Below the pieces are notes generated by a model. That model saw only the letters and a program-made list of their open reading frames with translations. It searched no databases and was not told where the DNA came from. Made by a program: the position numbers and the translations under genes. Below are positions 44,950-53,800 of a DNA stretch of 60,000 bases, in pieces (within the stretch, counting starts at the first letter, position 1; each line of letters opens with the position of its first letter). This DNA comes from Symsagittifera roscoffensis (taxonomy: Eukaryota > Xenacoelomorpha > Acoela > Convolutidae). Location: assembly GCF_963678635.1 (NCBI RefSeq), contig NC_087070.1, positions 26,910,057-26,970,056 of the forward strand, written 5' to 3'.

Positions 44950-45465
44950 TCATACATAAATAAAGATTTTGATGTTCGTTTTTTCTAAAATGTCGCAAAT
45001 TAGGCTGAAAACTCTACTTTCTTTCAATTTATCGAGTCCACATCCAATTTTTGGCATGGCTATAGCGTTTATTCCTTTCTGCAAAAGCTGCTGCTTCATG
45101 CAAGTGAGGCTTCTTGACAAATCGTTGTATGATGGCTTGTCAAAGAATTGTGGTTTAGTGACTAAATTGAAGATTGACTTATTTTCCCAAGGCAGAGATA
45201 CTGAAACTGATGATCCAACTATCGGTGTTTCAATGCTTTCAAGGGTTGGTCTGATACATGGGTATGCGCTGTTGATCTGCTTTGCTACTCCTTTGTTGAT
45301 CTGCTTTGCAATTTGAAAGTCACTTGAGACGCAGTAAGCTATAGAGCCAGGGAACTGTAAAACATCACCTTCTCCAACAAAGATATTTGGCTCATAGATT
45401 GCATTTACCGAATCTTTGCTACTGCCTGGTCCATCTTTTCGTTTAATCAGTTGTTTCGCTCGCAC
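44950..45465 (-). CDS. TARG1/OARD1-like macrodomain carried by retroelement unit D
   Basis: This ~171-codon frame encodes a macrodomain, the fold that binds ADP-ribose. It has GEGDVLQ (strand and first loop), SIAYCVSSDF, FNLVTK, a Y-L-SL-CM-QQL helix, the core PKIGCGLDKL and the final strand IKIFIYV. In TARG1 (OARD1), a lysine in the ITK segment and the aspartate of GCGLD remove ADP-ribose from glutamate or aspartate; both residues are present here. A 7-residue repeat (AKQIN twice) enlarges the first loop, where TARG1 has MGAGIA. The frame has no ATG near its start and overlaps the pol tail in the +1 frame, so it was probably once the C-terminus of the polyprotein. I infer, but cannot show, activity. 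Confidence 0.82.
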   Translation of the reverse strand: MRAKQLIKRKDGPGSSKDSVNAIYEPNIFVGEGDVLQFPGSIAYCVSSDFQIAKQINKGVAKQINSAYPCIRPTLESIETPIVGSSVSVSLPWENKSIFNLVTKPQFFDKPSYNDLSRSLTCMKQQLLQKGINAIAMPKIGCGLDKLKESRVFSLICDILEKTNIKIFIYV

Positions 45466-46090
45466 ACGCTGTCCTTAATAATATGCTTTTCGCCTCTCGT
45501 GGAGGAAAGTCTTCATTCGCCTCCTCCGCTTTCTCTCGTATATTTGCTTTATTGTCATTCTGCGCTGATCGTGGACTGAATGTAACTGGAGCCACTTCGT
45601 GTCCGTCAACGGTTCGGAGTCCATACCTTCGCGGTTGTTTTGTGCGGCTGGGTATTGAATGATATCGAACATCATTACTGAACCGAAGTTGGGCGTGAAT
45701 TCGTTCTCTAGCTTCGGCTGCTGCTTTTCTTCGAGCAACTGGCTGTGTTTCGCGAAAGAATTCGTCGAGGTTGTATCCCTCGGGATCAGAGTCATTGTTG
45801 GGTAGTTTTTCATGAACCTGCTAATTAATGACAACCAGTGGTGGCGCAGCTGGTAGTTCAAATGGTGGTAACTCCGGCACGTGTATTGCTCCTGGGATTG
45901 GAGGTGGATCCGGCGGTGGTGGTATTACTTGTACTGGGACCGGTAGTGGTGCCACTATTGGTGCTGCTGGAATTGGCTCTGGAGCGGGTGCTGCTCCAAC
46001 TGCTGGCGCTCCAAAGTGTACTGACAGTCTGATTCTAGCTGGTGCGGCTGGTTGATCGTTTTCGTCGATATTATCAGGAGTTTCTCATCT
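45443..46090 (-). pseudogene. Pol C-terminal tail of unit D, proline-rich, with one stop
   Basis: In this frame the region reads as a proline/alanine-rich stretch (PLPVPVQVIPPPPDPPP), one TAG at 45821-45823, then DSDPEGYNLDEFF and SRTKQPRRYGLRTV. The latter is the basic, polar end typical of gypsy Pol tails. It joins the integrase frame through a one-base shift near 46085. The overlapping 128-codon ORF in another frame (45475-45861) looks like a shadow because its composition is less protein-like. Confidence 0.55.
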
Positions 46091-47720
46091 AAGAGTTTCG
46101 GCAAGTTTTCGTCGAAAAGTCCTGGTTCGCTTCGGTATTTCCCGAGTGAGGGATCCGTTTGGACTTTCGTTGGATCTATTGGATCGACATCATCTGGCTG
46201 AGGCTGTGGATCAACTGGTCTGAGACGAATTCGATGCACACATTGAGTGTAGTTAGTTCCAACTTTCCGAATTATGTAGTTCGAATTTGTTAACACTTTC
46301 TCAACTCTGTACAGGGGTATCCAGACTTGCATTGAATTGCTTCCAAAGTCTGATTGAGTAGTCAACAGAGGATTTAGTAGTAGACAAAATGATTCAACTT
46401 TGAGGGGCTGCGGAAGTGCCTTTTGATCGTAATAACCTCGATACTTGTGGTACGAAGAAAACAAGTTCTTTTTTGTTTCTTTGAACTTTTCTAGCATCGC
46501 ATCTTGCATTGCCGTGACGAAGTCTGATTCTGCTATTACTGCTTCCATTGCTTTTGTCGAAAAGCGATGATCAAGTGATTTTGTCGGTTCTCTTCCATGA
46601 AAAATTGAGCTTGGGCAGCATCCAATTGATGAAGAGTATGACGTATTGTGAACAAATGTTGCCAATGGGACATATTTGTGCCAGTCTGACCATTGTTCAT
46701 TAGTATTCAGCTTTAGGATCCTTTTTAGAGGTCCATGAGATCGCTCGACAAGACCAATTAATTGTGGATGTTTCAGCGTTCCATGGTTGATTTGGACTTC
46801 TAATAGAGTTGTCAATTCATGCATTAGCTCCGACGTGAATGTCGTTCCGAGATCTGCGATTATCTTTTTCGGTATGTAGCTGTGCATGAAAAAAATTTTC
46901 GTGAGTTCCCTTGCAACTGTATCGGCGCTAGCGTTCGTCAATGGTGCTGCAAACAAGTACTTGTAGAAGACATCGATTCCAGTTAATACAAATTTGTATA
47001 CTGGGGACTTCAATGGTCCAACAATATCGATTTGCATCATGTCTCCTGGAAAACATTGCAGCGACGAGATTGGCTTCAATGGTGGAATTTGATATTTTGC
47101 AGATGCTCTTTTGAGTTGCAAACATGTTAAGCAATTTTTGATTGTGTTAGTTAAGAATTCAGTGAATCCTGGAAGGTAGAATCGTTTTCTGAACTCTTCT
47201 GTGGTTCTTGTCATTCCCAGATGTCCACCGGTTCGCGAAGTGTGTAATCGATACACGACCTCGTTCCAAAGATGTTTTGGTAAGCAGTATTGCTTATGTT
47301 TCACCTGTCCCGTGTCATCCTAGAAATTTCGATAAAGAACTTCGTCGTCAATTACCAGCCGATTGAATTGCTTGGCATACTTCTTCTTGCGGCTGCTTTC
47401 GTACGTGAGATTTGAAAATTGTTCATTGCGTTTCCAATCCTTAACTTCTACTATATCAGGATCTTTGTCTTGTTCATTTTTCAAGTTGAGTAATTGGTGA
47501 CTCATATTCAGGTCACTGAAAACATCAGCAGGATCAGGGTATTGTACTGCTGCGATGATTGGTCTCGTTATTCGGACAAAATTTTGCGGTTGGATGGTGT
47601 CGCTAGCTTCCTGCGAGCTTAGCTCTCTCATAACGTTTTCATACAGTCCGAGTTCTAGCAATTGTGCTCTGAGGTTGTCATCGATCTTCTTCTTTTCGGG
47701 AAATGCCTCATCCATTGAAA
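45955..47720 (-). pseudogene. Integrase of unit D, one in-frame stop
   Basis: The frame from about 47720 runs through a TAG at 47317-47319 and on to 45955. It contains the zinc-binding HHCC segment (RLHTSRTGGHLG ... NCLTC) and the catalytic core with D in MMQIDIVGP, D in IIADLGTTF and E in GLVERSHGPLK at the usual D,D-35-E spacing. A GPY/F-like module follows (LYRVEKVLTNSNYIIRKV). The C-terminal GPY/F module is a Ty3/gypsy hallmark. It sits in the normal order after RNase H. Confidence 0.85.
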
Positions 47721-48212
47721 TGCCTTTTCGGGAGATGCATCCGGTACTTTCGCTGTGGCTTCGATCTGTATTTCTCGCACTGATATTTTGTCCGTTTATT
47801 TCAGTGACAGTGAAGCTGATGGGTCAGTTTGCATTCGAGACAAAAACTCTGCTGCAAAATTCGCTTTTCCAGGTATATGTGCGATAATGATGTTGAATGC
47901 CATGACGCGATCCAAGAAAATCCAGACTGAAGGTGGAATTGTCTTCGCTTGGAAAAACTGTGTTAAGCTTTGATTGTCAGTCAGTATTATCACAGACTTT
48001 GATGATCCCCAGATGAAATGAGAAAAATGATCGAGAGCGAAGTATAGTGCTAAAAACTCTTTATAGTAGATGGAGAACTTCATTTGTGCTGTATTGAAGA
48101 GTCTTGAACCAAATGACACTGGTGCATATGTTTTCATTTCGCCTTTATTATCAGTTTTCACATAGTCTTCAACCATTCGCAACGAAACCTGTTCCATGAT
48201 AGCTTGCATCAC
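47721..48212 (-). pseudogene. RNase H of unit D, frameshifted relative to RT and integrase
   Basis: This frame encodes YAPVSFGSRLF, YYKEFLALYFAL, ILTDNQSLTQF and HIPGKANFAAEFLSR. The first RNase H aspartate (ILCDASYHG) lies in the RT frame just upstream, and a one-base shift near 48170 separates them. The last motif has Glu where many relatives have Asp (usual ADALSR). After a TAA at about 47796 the same frame continues with KISVREIQIEATAKVPD, and a second frameshift near 47715 leads to integrase. Confidence 0.82.
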
Positions 48213-49563
48213 AGAGTATTACGTATTGTAATCCTGGTTTTGGTAAGCGGAGCGATATTTCCGTTGCCTGGATTAGATCATGTTTTAGCACTTCGAGACT
48301 TTTCTGATGCTCCTCATTTGTTTGAAATGCTATATATTTTCTGAGTAGGCGATAAAATGGTATCAGTTTTTCACCTAAGCTTGGCATATAATTCCGGAAG
48401 AATTGAACAAATCCGATTAGTCGTTTAACCTGTTTTACTGTTTGCGGCATTTTAATTTTCTTAAGGAACGTCGAAATTTTCTCTTGTTCAGGTGATATTC
48501 CTGCTGGTGTAATTATATTACCAAGGAATTTCATTCGTTGCATTTCTATTTCGCATTTATTCGGTGATAACTTTAATCCCGATTTCCTTACACATTCGAA
48601 CATTTTTGAGAGAGTCGGTATTAGTTGATCGAAATTATTCACTGCACTTCCGATATCATCCATGAACTGTGTACATAAGTCGGCTGCTAAGCATGAGTCA
48701 AGATAGTGACGTATGAATGAGCTGAAACCGGTGACTGATTTGCTTAGACCTTGAGCTAGACATTTGTATGCATTAAATCGTGAACCGAAATTAAATTCCA
48801 AAAGTTGGACTGAAATGTCATCTGCCATTTGTACACAGTGGTATGCTTGCGAACAATCAAGTTTGGTAAACAAGCTTTTTCCTGCAAAGTGGTTTGATGC
48901 ATCGGTCATGTTTGAGATCGGAAAGTTGCAGTTGATATAGTCATTCTGTACTGAATGATTTATTCTTCTGAGGTCAATCAACATCCGCAATTTACCAGAT
49001 GGTTTTCGATGCACAAACAATGGGCTGCTATATTTTGAATGTGACAATGTTGTTATAAGTCCATAATAGTGCATTAGGGCAAGTTCCACTGTCAATTCTT
49101 GACGCAAATGTATCGGCGTAAGTGGGCCTTGTGTGTACAAAGGTCGTGTGTGTTCCGGCTTCAGTTTGATTTTGAGATCGGAATTATAACCAACATCAAA
49201 TCTATGTTTGGCGAAGAAGTCCGAAAATTCAACCAGCAAATCTTCTACTTTTCACCTTTGCTCTTAAGTCAACACCGAATTCTCCCACTTAAAATTCTTG
49301 ATAAATGTCAATCGATCTTGAAAGTTTATTTTCGGTTCAATTTTTTCGAGATCTTGAAAATTAAGAATTTGGTCGTAAATGTCACGCTGGATTTGTGGAA
49401 GTAATTCAGGGTTTTGACATGTTTCAGGTGTAGGAAACCAAAATTTTTCATACTCGGGTTGGCGTTGCTGTTGAGACTGCTGATTATCACAACTTTGCTG
49501 AATTAGCTCGTTAATGCCCATTTCAATATCGTCTGGATTATTCATTTTTGCAAAAGCAAGCAT
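48169..49563 (-). pseudogene. Reverse transcriptase of unit D with upstream linker, two stops
   Basis: The frame starts in a Gln-rich linker (NQQSQQQRQPEYEKFWF), passes two nonsense codons around 49250-49265 (unit E has QEQRS there) and encodes RT. Motifs are SSPLFVHRKPSGKLRMLIDLRRIN, FTKLDCSQAYHCVQM, LAQGLSKS and TQFMDDIGSA. The catalytic box is FMDD (48655-48666) in place of the usual YxDD; unit E has the same, so it is a family trait. The LAQGLSKS motif differs from the LPFGL of most gypsy elements and is closer in form to retroviral LPQG. Confidence 0.87.
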
Positions 49564-49620
49564 TTCTGCATCAATTGGTATGAGATTTTTGGCTTCTTTT
49601 AGGGTCAGAATTGAAAATTG

Positions 49621-50481
49621 TCAAATTTCAGTTTTGAAAGGCAATACCACGTGGTGATCAGTGATGTTAAATGCAGTGATGTTCAGCAGGTTATTTTTCA
49701 GAACTTCACTAATTGAGGAAGTAAATGCAATTTCGCAATTTTCTTCAAATTCTTTCGATGGTATTACGATTCCGGTTGTTTTTGCCATGTCCTGGCATGC
49801 GTCCTTTAAATGACATTCTACAAGAAATGTTTGATGGGGAGCTATTTTTTGACGTTTTGTTAGAGTCAGAGGGAATTTTTTCACTCGATTAATTCTTCTA
49901 GGTTCGTTGGGAGGTTTTATCTCGTTAATTTGTAGAGTCAGGTCTGGGAAATGAAGTAAATTATAATTGGCACAGACATGAATGTGGTGTTTTTTGTAGA
50001 ACAAATTTCCTAGAATTATTGAGTTGGCCGTGTGTAGAACGAGAAAAGATTCTACAAATGTCATATCTGCCGATCTAAATTCTATTGTTATTTCTGTTTC
50101 AATTGGCACGAGTTGTCCTCCTGCCATTCGTACTCTCTTAAGTTTCGATTCACTTATTTTCAGAGGGCGGTATAGAGATTTTTCATCTTTTAAGTCGTCG
50201 AATGTCTGTTTTGATATGACATTTGCGCAGGCTCCTGTATCAACCAGGGCTCTTCTTTGTAATCCCGATGAGAATCGTAATTTTGTGTACGTCAAAACTG
50301 TTCCTTCCGCTGGAATTATTGCATAAAGGTTGAATATCTCATCGGGTTGAATTGATTGTTTTGATGATTTAGATGATTGAGATGATTTGGGGGACTGACT
50401 CGGTGGCTTTATCAGTTTTTTTGGCTCATTTGGAAACATGAGCGTTGAATCTTGTCCTTGTGTTTTTGTCCCCACCAGCAT
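49621..50481 (-). CDS. Aspartic protease region of pol, unit D
   Basis: The frame lies in -1 relative to gag and overlaps its 3-prime end by 70 bases. It carries the active-site motif ALVDTGACANVIS (DTG at 50233-50241) and the SIILGN motif of retropepsins. Upstream is a Ser/Lys-rich linker (SSQSSKSSKQS). The frame ends at a TGA where unit E has a Gly codon (KTEIGKF), so the stop is a mutation and the protease was originally fused to RT. Entry is expected from gag through the frameshift site at 50415-50421. Confidence 0.85.
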   Translation of the reverse strand: MLVGTKTQGQDSTLMFPNEPKKLIKPPSQSPKSSQSSKSSKQSIQPDEIFNLYAIIPAEGTVLTYTKLRFSSGLQRRALVDTGACANVISKQTFDDLKDEKSLYRPLKISESKLKRVRMAGGQLVPIETEITIEFRSADMTFVESFLVLHTANSIILGNLFYKKHHIHVCANYNLLHFPDLTLQINEIKPPNEPRRINRVKKFPLTLTKRQKIAPHQTFLVECHLKDACQDMAKTTGIVIPSKEFEENCEIAFTSSISEVLKNNLLNITAFNITDHHVVLPFKTEI

Positions 50482-51704
50482 TGATTTGCTGTGCGATAAA
50501 ACTTTCCACAGATGTCGCAGCGTTTTGCTGTTGGTCGAACCCTTGGTGCAAAAGGTCCACCGGGAAATTGAATTTCAGCTTGCGCTGTCTGATTTCCAGT
50601 GAAGTGTTGTTGTTGTTGCAGGTAGTTCGCGTTTGGCTGTACCTGTGCTGGTTGGATTTGCACTATCGGTTGATTCTGCTGCATATTTTGATACTGTTGG
50701 TATATGTACCATGGAGGATATTGCTGAGGTGCAATTGGTCCCGTGTTTTGGAAATAAGGCTGATTATTGCTAAATCCAAATTGATTTTGCCAATTATTTC
50801 TGTTTTTTCCTTTCCTGCCACTTTGTTGCTGTCCAGGCAAATTATTTTGATTTTGATTACCACTAAACTGACCATTTTGGTTGGTGTTGTTCTTGTTTTG
50901 TTGAAAAGGCGGATTCGATTGTTTCATTGACTGCTCAGCTTTTTGTGATCTCATTTCGTTGATCTGCTTCTCAATTTGATCCTGATTTGTGAACAATTTT
51001 GTGAGAGCACTGATTAAATTTTCTGAGACTCTGTCATTTACTTCATTAAATCCGTCTTCCGGGTAATCTTCTTTTAGGCATACTTCTCGAATCATGATTT
51101 GCTTCTTTGTCAAATGACACAATTCTTGGACAGTAATTGCTTGTGGTTGCTCCATCAATTTTGATCGCAGCCAGTTTGGCATTCCTTTTATGAACAATCG
51201 TCTAATTTGTTCATTGCCATTATCATTTACTGCATCTATTCTTTCTTGTCTTTGTGCAGTTTCTCGATGAAATATCGCCGTGTCTGATACTAATGGTGCT
51301 CCGTTTAATGCAACATCGATTGGGTCGACAGCTGGCAAATCTGGCGTTGGATACGCTCGTTGCGCTTTATTCGTCAAGCTCACCAAGAAGTTCTCGGGTG
51401 AATCGGTTTTGGGGTCGTACCGCAGCTGTTCTAACTTCAGTACGTGGACTTCCTGGAGCTGCGGATTGCAAAAGTGATCCCTTAGAGCTGTGAGGCTGTT
51501 CTCCACGTTCGCTCTGATTGCTGCTGGCAGCGTCTGGTAAAACCGTAGTGCCGCTTCTCGTAGATGTAGGTGTAAGAAGTTCGCTTGTTGGCCAGGGTCG
51601 ATTCCCGCTACTCCGATGTATCCTCGGAACAATAGCTCAAACTGCTGAAAGTCATCTGTTTCCGTTCCTCCGTAAGGTTCGACCGAAATTTGCGCGTGTG
51701 CCAT
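50412..51704 (-). CDS. Full-length gag of unit D (430 codons)
   Basis: ATG at 51704, stop TGA at 50412. The N-terminal 200 residues (FEQLFRGYIGVAG-like start, LHLREAALRFYQTLP) resemble a retrotransposon capsid domain. A long Gln/Asn-rich stretch follows (residues ~270-390). Near the end is one zinc knuckle, CDICGKFYRTANQC. Its His position holds Arg, while the unit E copy has the canonical C-x2-C-x4-H-x4-C, so the unit D knuckle is probably damaged. Gag forms the particle in which reverse transcription occurs. Confidence 0.9.
   Translation of the reverse strand: MAHAQISVEPYGGTETDDFQQFELLFRGYIGVAGIDPGQQANFLHLHLREAALRFYQTLPAAIRANVENSLTALRDHFCNPQLQEVHVLKLEQLRYDPKTDSPENFLVSLTNKAQRAYPTPDLPAVDPIDVALNGAPLVSDTAIFHRETAQRQERIDAVNDNGNEQIRRLFIKGMPNWLRSKLMEQPQAITVQELCHLTKKQIMIREVCLKEDYPEDGFNEVNDRVSENLISALTKLFTNQDQIEKQINEMRSQKAEQSMKQSNPPFQQNKNNTNQNGQFSGNQNQNNLPGQQQSGRKGKNRNNWQNQFGFSNNQPYFQNTGPIAPQQYPPWYIYQQYQNMQQNQPIVQIQPAQVQPNANYLQQQQHFTGNQTAQAEIQFPGGPFAPRVRPTAKRCDICGKFYRTANQCWWGQKHKDKIQRSCFQMSQKN
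50415..50421 (-). promoter_or_regulatory. -1 ribosomal frameshift heptamer A AAA AAC at the gag stop
   Basis: The gag frame reads CAA AAA AAC TGA, so the slippery heptamer A AAA AAC is in the zero frame and touches the stop codon. The protease frame opens in -1, as required. The same heptamer drives gag-pro shifting in several retroviruses. I cannot fold the downstream RNA by eye. Unit E copies have one A fewer, so the heptamer is out of phase there. Confidence 0.75.
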
Positions 51705-52325
51705 CTTATTACAGTTGAAGGAATAACAAGTTTATGAAACAGTTGATGATAAAGCACAGCGTTTAGTCGATTTAAGGGGAACACACAAAAATTTAGCTAG
51801 ACTTTCGCAATTTTGGATTATTTATACTTTACGCAGCTTTTGCTATTCTGTTTTTGATTATTAGTGCCATCAAGTTTGCTAATATTTCCGTTACTTCACT
51901 TTTTTTGGTTGGGGAACTTATTAGTTACAATATCAATTTACTGCAATTGAGAGTTTTGAGTTTATCTGTTTTACTAACTATTTTGGCTTTGAAAACCTTT
52001 CATCTACTTCCTTTTCTGCCTTGGCAGAAGCTCGCTTGACATACCATCTGACTGGAGCCAAAAGTAGAGAAGTTGTAGGACACAATCCACATATCTGCTT
52101 CTGTAGATTGAGGAAATTGTCAGCCCAGAGATGTTGAAAAGTTGTGAGTGTCTTCTTTTCCTTTCTTTCTCTGTTAGTTGTTTAATGACTGTTGCTCTGC
52201 CGCCAACATCTGAGCATTGCTGTGCTGAGCATTCGCTGTTCTGCGTTAGCAAAGTTGTTGTCACTTTCTGCTCGAGTTATGATGTTTGGAATTGCCGATG
52301 ACTGTTTTGAATCCAGAAGTAGAAA
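51705..52325 (-). other. Leader between primer-binding site and gag, unit D
   Basis: About 620 bases with no convincing ORF on the element strand. It is conserved in units B and C (38890-39520 and 41900-42530) and partly in A. Leaders of this length may hold packaging signals; nothing specific can be read off. Confidence 0.55.
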
Positions 52326-52343
52326 ATCCCGCGAAAGTCACCA
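52326..52343 (-). other. Primer-binding site candidate of unit D
   Basis: TGGTGACTTTCGCGGGAT directly after the LTR. It differs from the sites of B and C at two positions. Confidence 0.5.
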
Positions 52344-52779
52344 TATAATATACCGTATCTGGCGGATGAAAATTACGGATATATTGTCGTTTGTGTAATG
52401 CGAGCTGTTCAATTGGTAATTTTATTTAGAGCTACTGGCTATCAATTGTATTTAGATTGGATTCATTATTTTAGATATGTCTCGAGCGGTTAAGACCTAT
52501 CTTGCTTTAAAGGATGCTGGTTCCGATTCCTAGCTTCTGATATCTCGCAAGCCGATCGGCGCAACTAAGAGCATAATTAGAATATTTTATTCAGTTGATT
52601 TGTCTCCAATTGATTTCTAGATCGATATAAGATTCCAATGATTGGTATTAATTACCATCAAAGTTTACATAGTTAAATAAATATATGATGCAGCTCTGTT
52701 TTATCATCAAGGGGAATTATGTAATCTATTCGGTTCAACTGATTAATTAGAATGAATGACATCATGAAGGGATGTCACA
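52344..52779 (-). repeat. LTR between units E and D, 436 bp
   Basis: Begins TGTGACATCCC in element orientation. The sequence beyond 52779 is unrelated to the flanks of the other two LTRs, which fixes this end. The stop codon of the unit E accessory ORF overlaps the first bases of the LTR. By position it is the 3-prime LTR of E and the 5-prime LTR of D. Confidence 0.72.
52473..52545 (+). other. tRNA-like segment antisense in the LTR of unit D
   Basis: The same tRNA-like arrangement as in the other two LTRs, without any change in the A-box, anticodon-like arm or B-box, although the LTRs differ by ~5 percent overall. Confidence 0.35.
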
Positions 52780-53800
52780 ATGGGTTTACTTGTTCGTATG
52801 GAAGTGATTCTATAAAATATTTTTCATGAAATTTTATCATTCGAGCGTGTATTTTTGCTACTTGAAATGTTGTGCAAGAATCTTCGGGAAACCAAACATT
52901 TGTTGCTTGGGTTCTTGTTGTAGGGTCACAATAATCTTGATCACTTTTGCAAGGCAACCTAATTCTATATTTTGAGTGTGATTTCAATTTTAATTGGAGA
53001 CTATTTTGTTGAAGTATATGAATATTGTGTTCTCTCGAATATCTTCGTGGATATCTTGTCTATATTGTAATCTATTGAGTGCCCAACTGTGGAGTCGGTT
53101 CCTATCTTGATGTTGTCCAAATAATGGGGGGAGGTGCTACGAATGTATTCCAATCTAGTCGTAAAGGGGTATTTGATGATGATTGTTCTCGATATCTAGC
53201 GTCGAGGTTATTTGGAAAATTTAGAGGGAAAAGCGTCGGTGAAATTTGACTCAATGATGGTGTTGATGGGAGTGATAATGTTTCTGGTAGTGATGATGGT
53301 GTTGTATCCGCAGAAATACCTATTGGTTTTTTTACTATGTTTGGTTCACCTTGTGTATATGAGTGTGTTGCCCAATATGGTAGTCGTGCGGTGGGATTGG
53401 GGGGGGGGGGTTAAAGGGATTTTCACGTATTTGTTCAGATGTCGGTGTTGAACCTAAGTAATCTGAGGGTAACCTTGAGGTGCTACGTTGTAAAAGGAGT
53501 GTGGGAGTTTCTAGCAATGTACTACTTGAATTTTCTGAAGTAGTTGGTGTTGGTGATTGGGGTTTATCAAAATGAACTCTAGGGGTTTGAAAATTTCTTT
53601 TTCTTCGTGGAATATATGTTGGTTCACTTAGGGATGCCTGTCGCTGAACTGGTTCCAGTGGTTCGGATAAGCGAGCGTGTCGTTCTTCAAAAGTGTATGG
53701 GTTATGTTGAAAAGAAATTCGTGTGGATGATTGGGGTTTTGGGTAGTTGTGGGTATGGCTGGGTATGGTTTTTCTTGGGATGATGTCGGTGAAAACTGAT
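52775..53800 (-). pseudogene. Unit E Ser/Thr/Pro-rich accessory ORF with frameshifts
   Basis: A chain of open minus-strand frames encodes an S/T/P-rich region (PTYIPRRKRNFQ, SPTPTTSENSSS, TPSLSQISP). Then follow LHSWALNRLQYRQDIHEDI and a C-terminal part with NVWFPEDSCTTF, ending at 52775 at the LTR edge. Frames change at the poly-C tract (plus-strand G run near 53400-53410) and twice more. Its layout and parts of its C-terminus resemble the unit A ORF at 34308-35507. Function unknown. Confidence 0.5.

Larger units (their letters stand above)
42549..52779 (-). mobile_element. Ty3/gypsy-type LTR retrotransposon, unit D, with macrodomain module
   Basis: The order in element orientation is LTR, primer-binding site, gag, -1 frameshift, protease, RT, RNase H, integrase with GPY/F-like module, Pol tail, macrodomain, decayed macrodomain, non-coding 3-prime region, LTR. 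RNase H before integrase defines the Ty3/gypsy order. At least five in-frame stops and three to four frameshifts are visible in pol, so it is not autonomous. It is embedded head-to-tail between related units. Confidence 0.85.

Noticed and set aside
45475-45861. A 128-codon minus-strand ORF between integrase and the macrodomain
   Set aside because: The overlapping frame reads as a proline-rich and then basic Pol tail (SRTKQPRRYG), which fits a gypsy Pol terminus better; the 128-codon ORF looks like its shadow.
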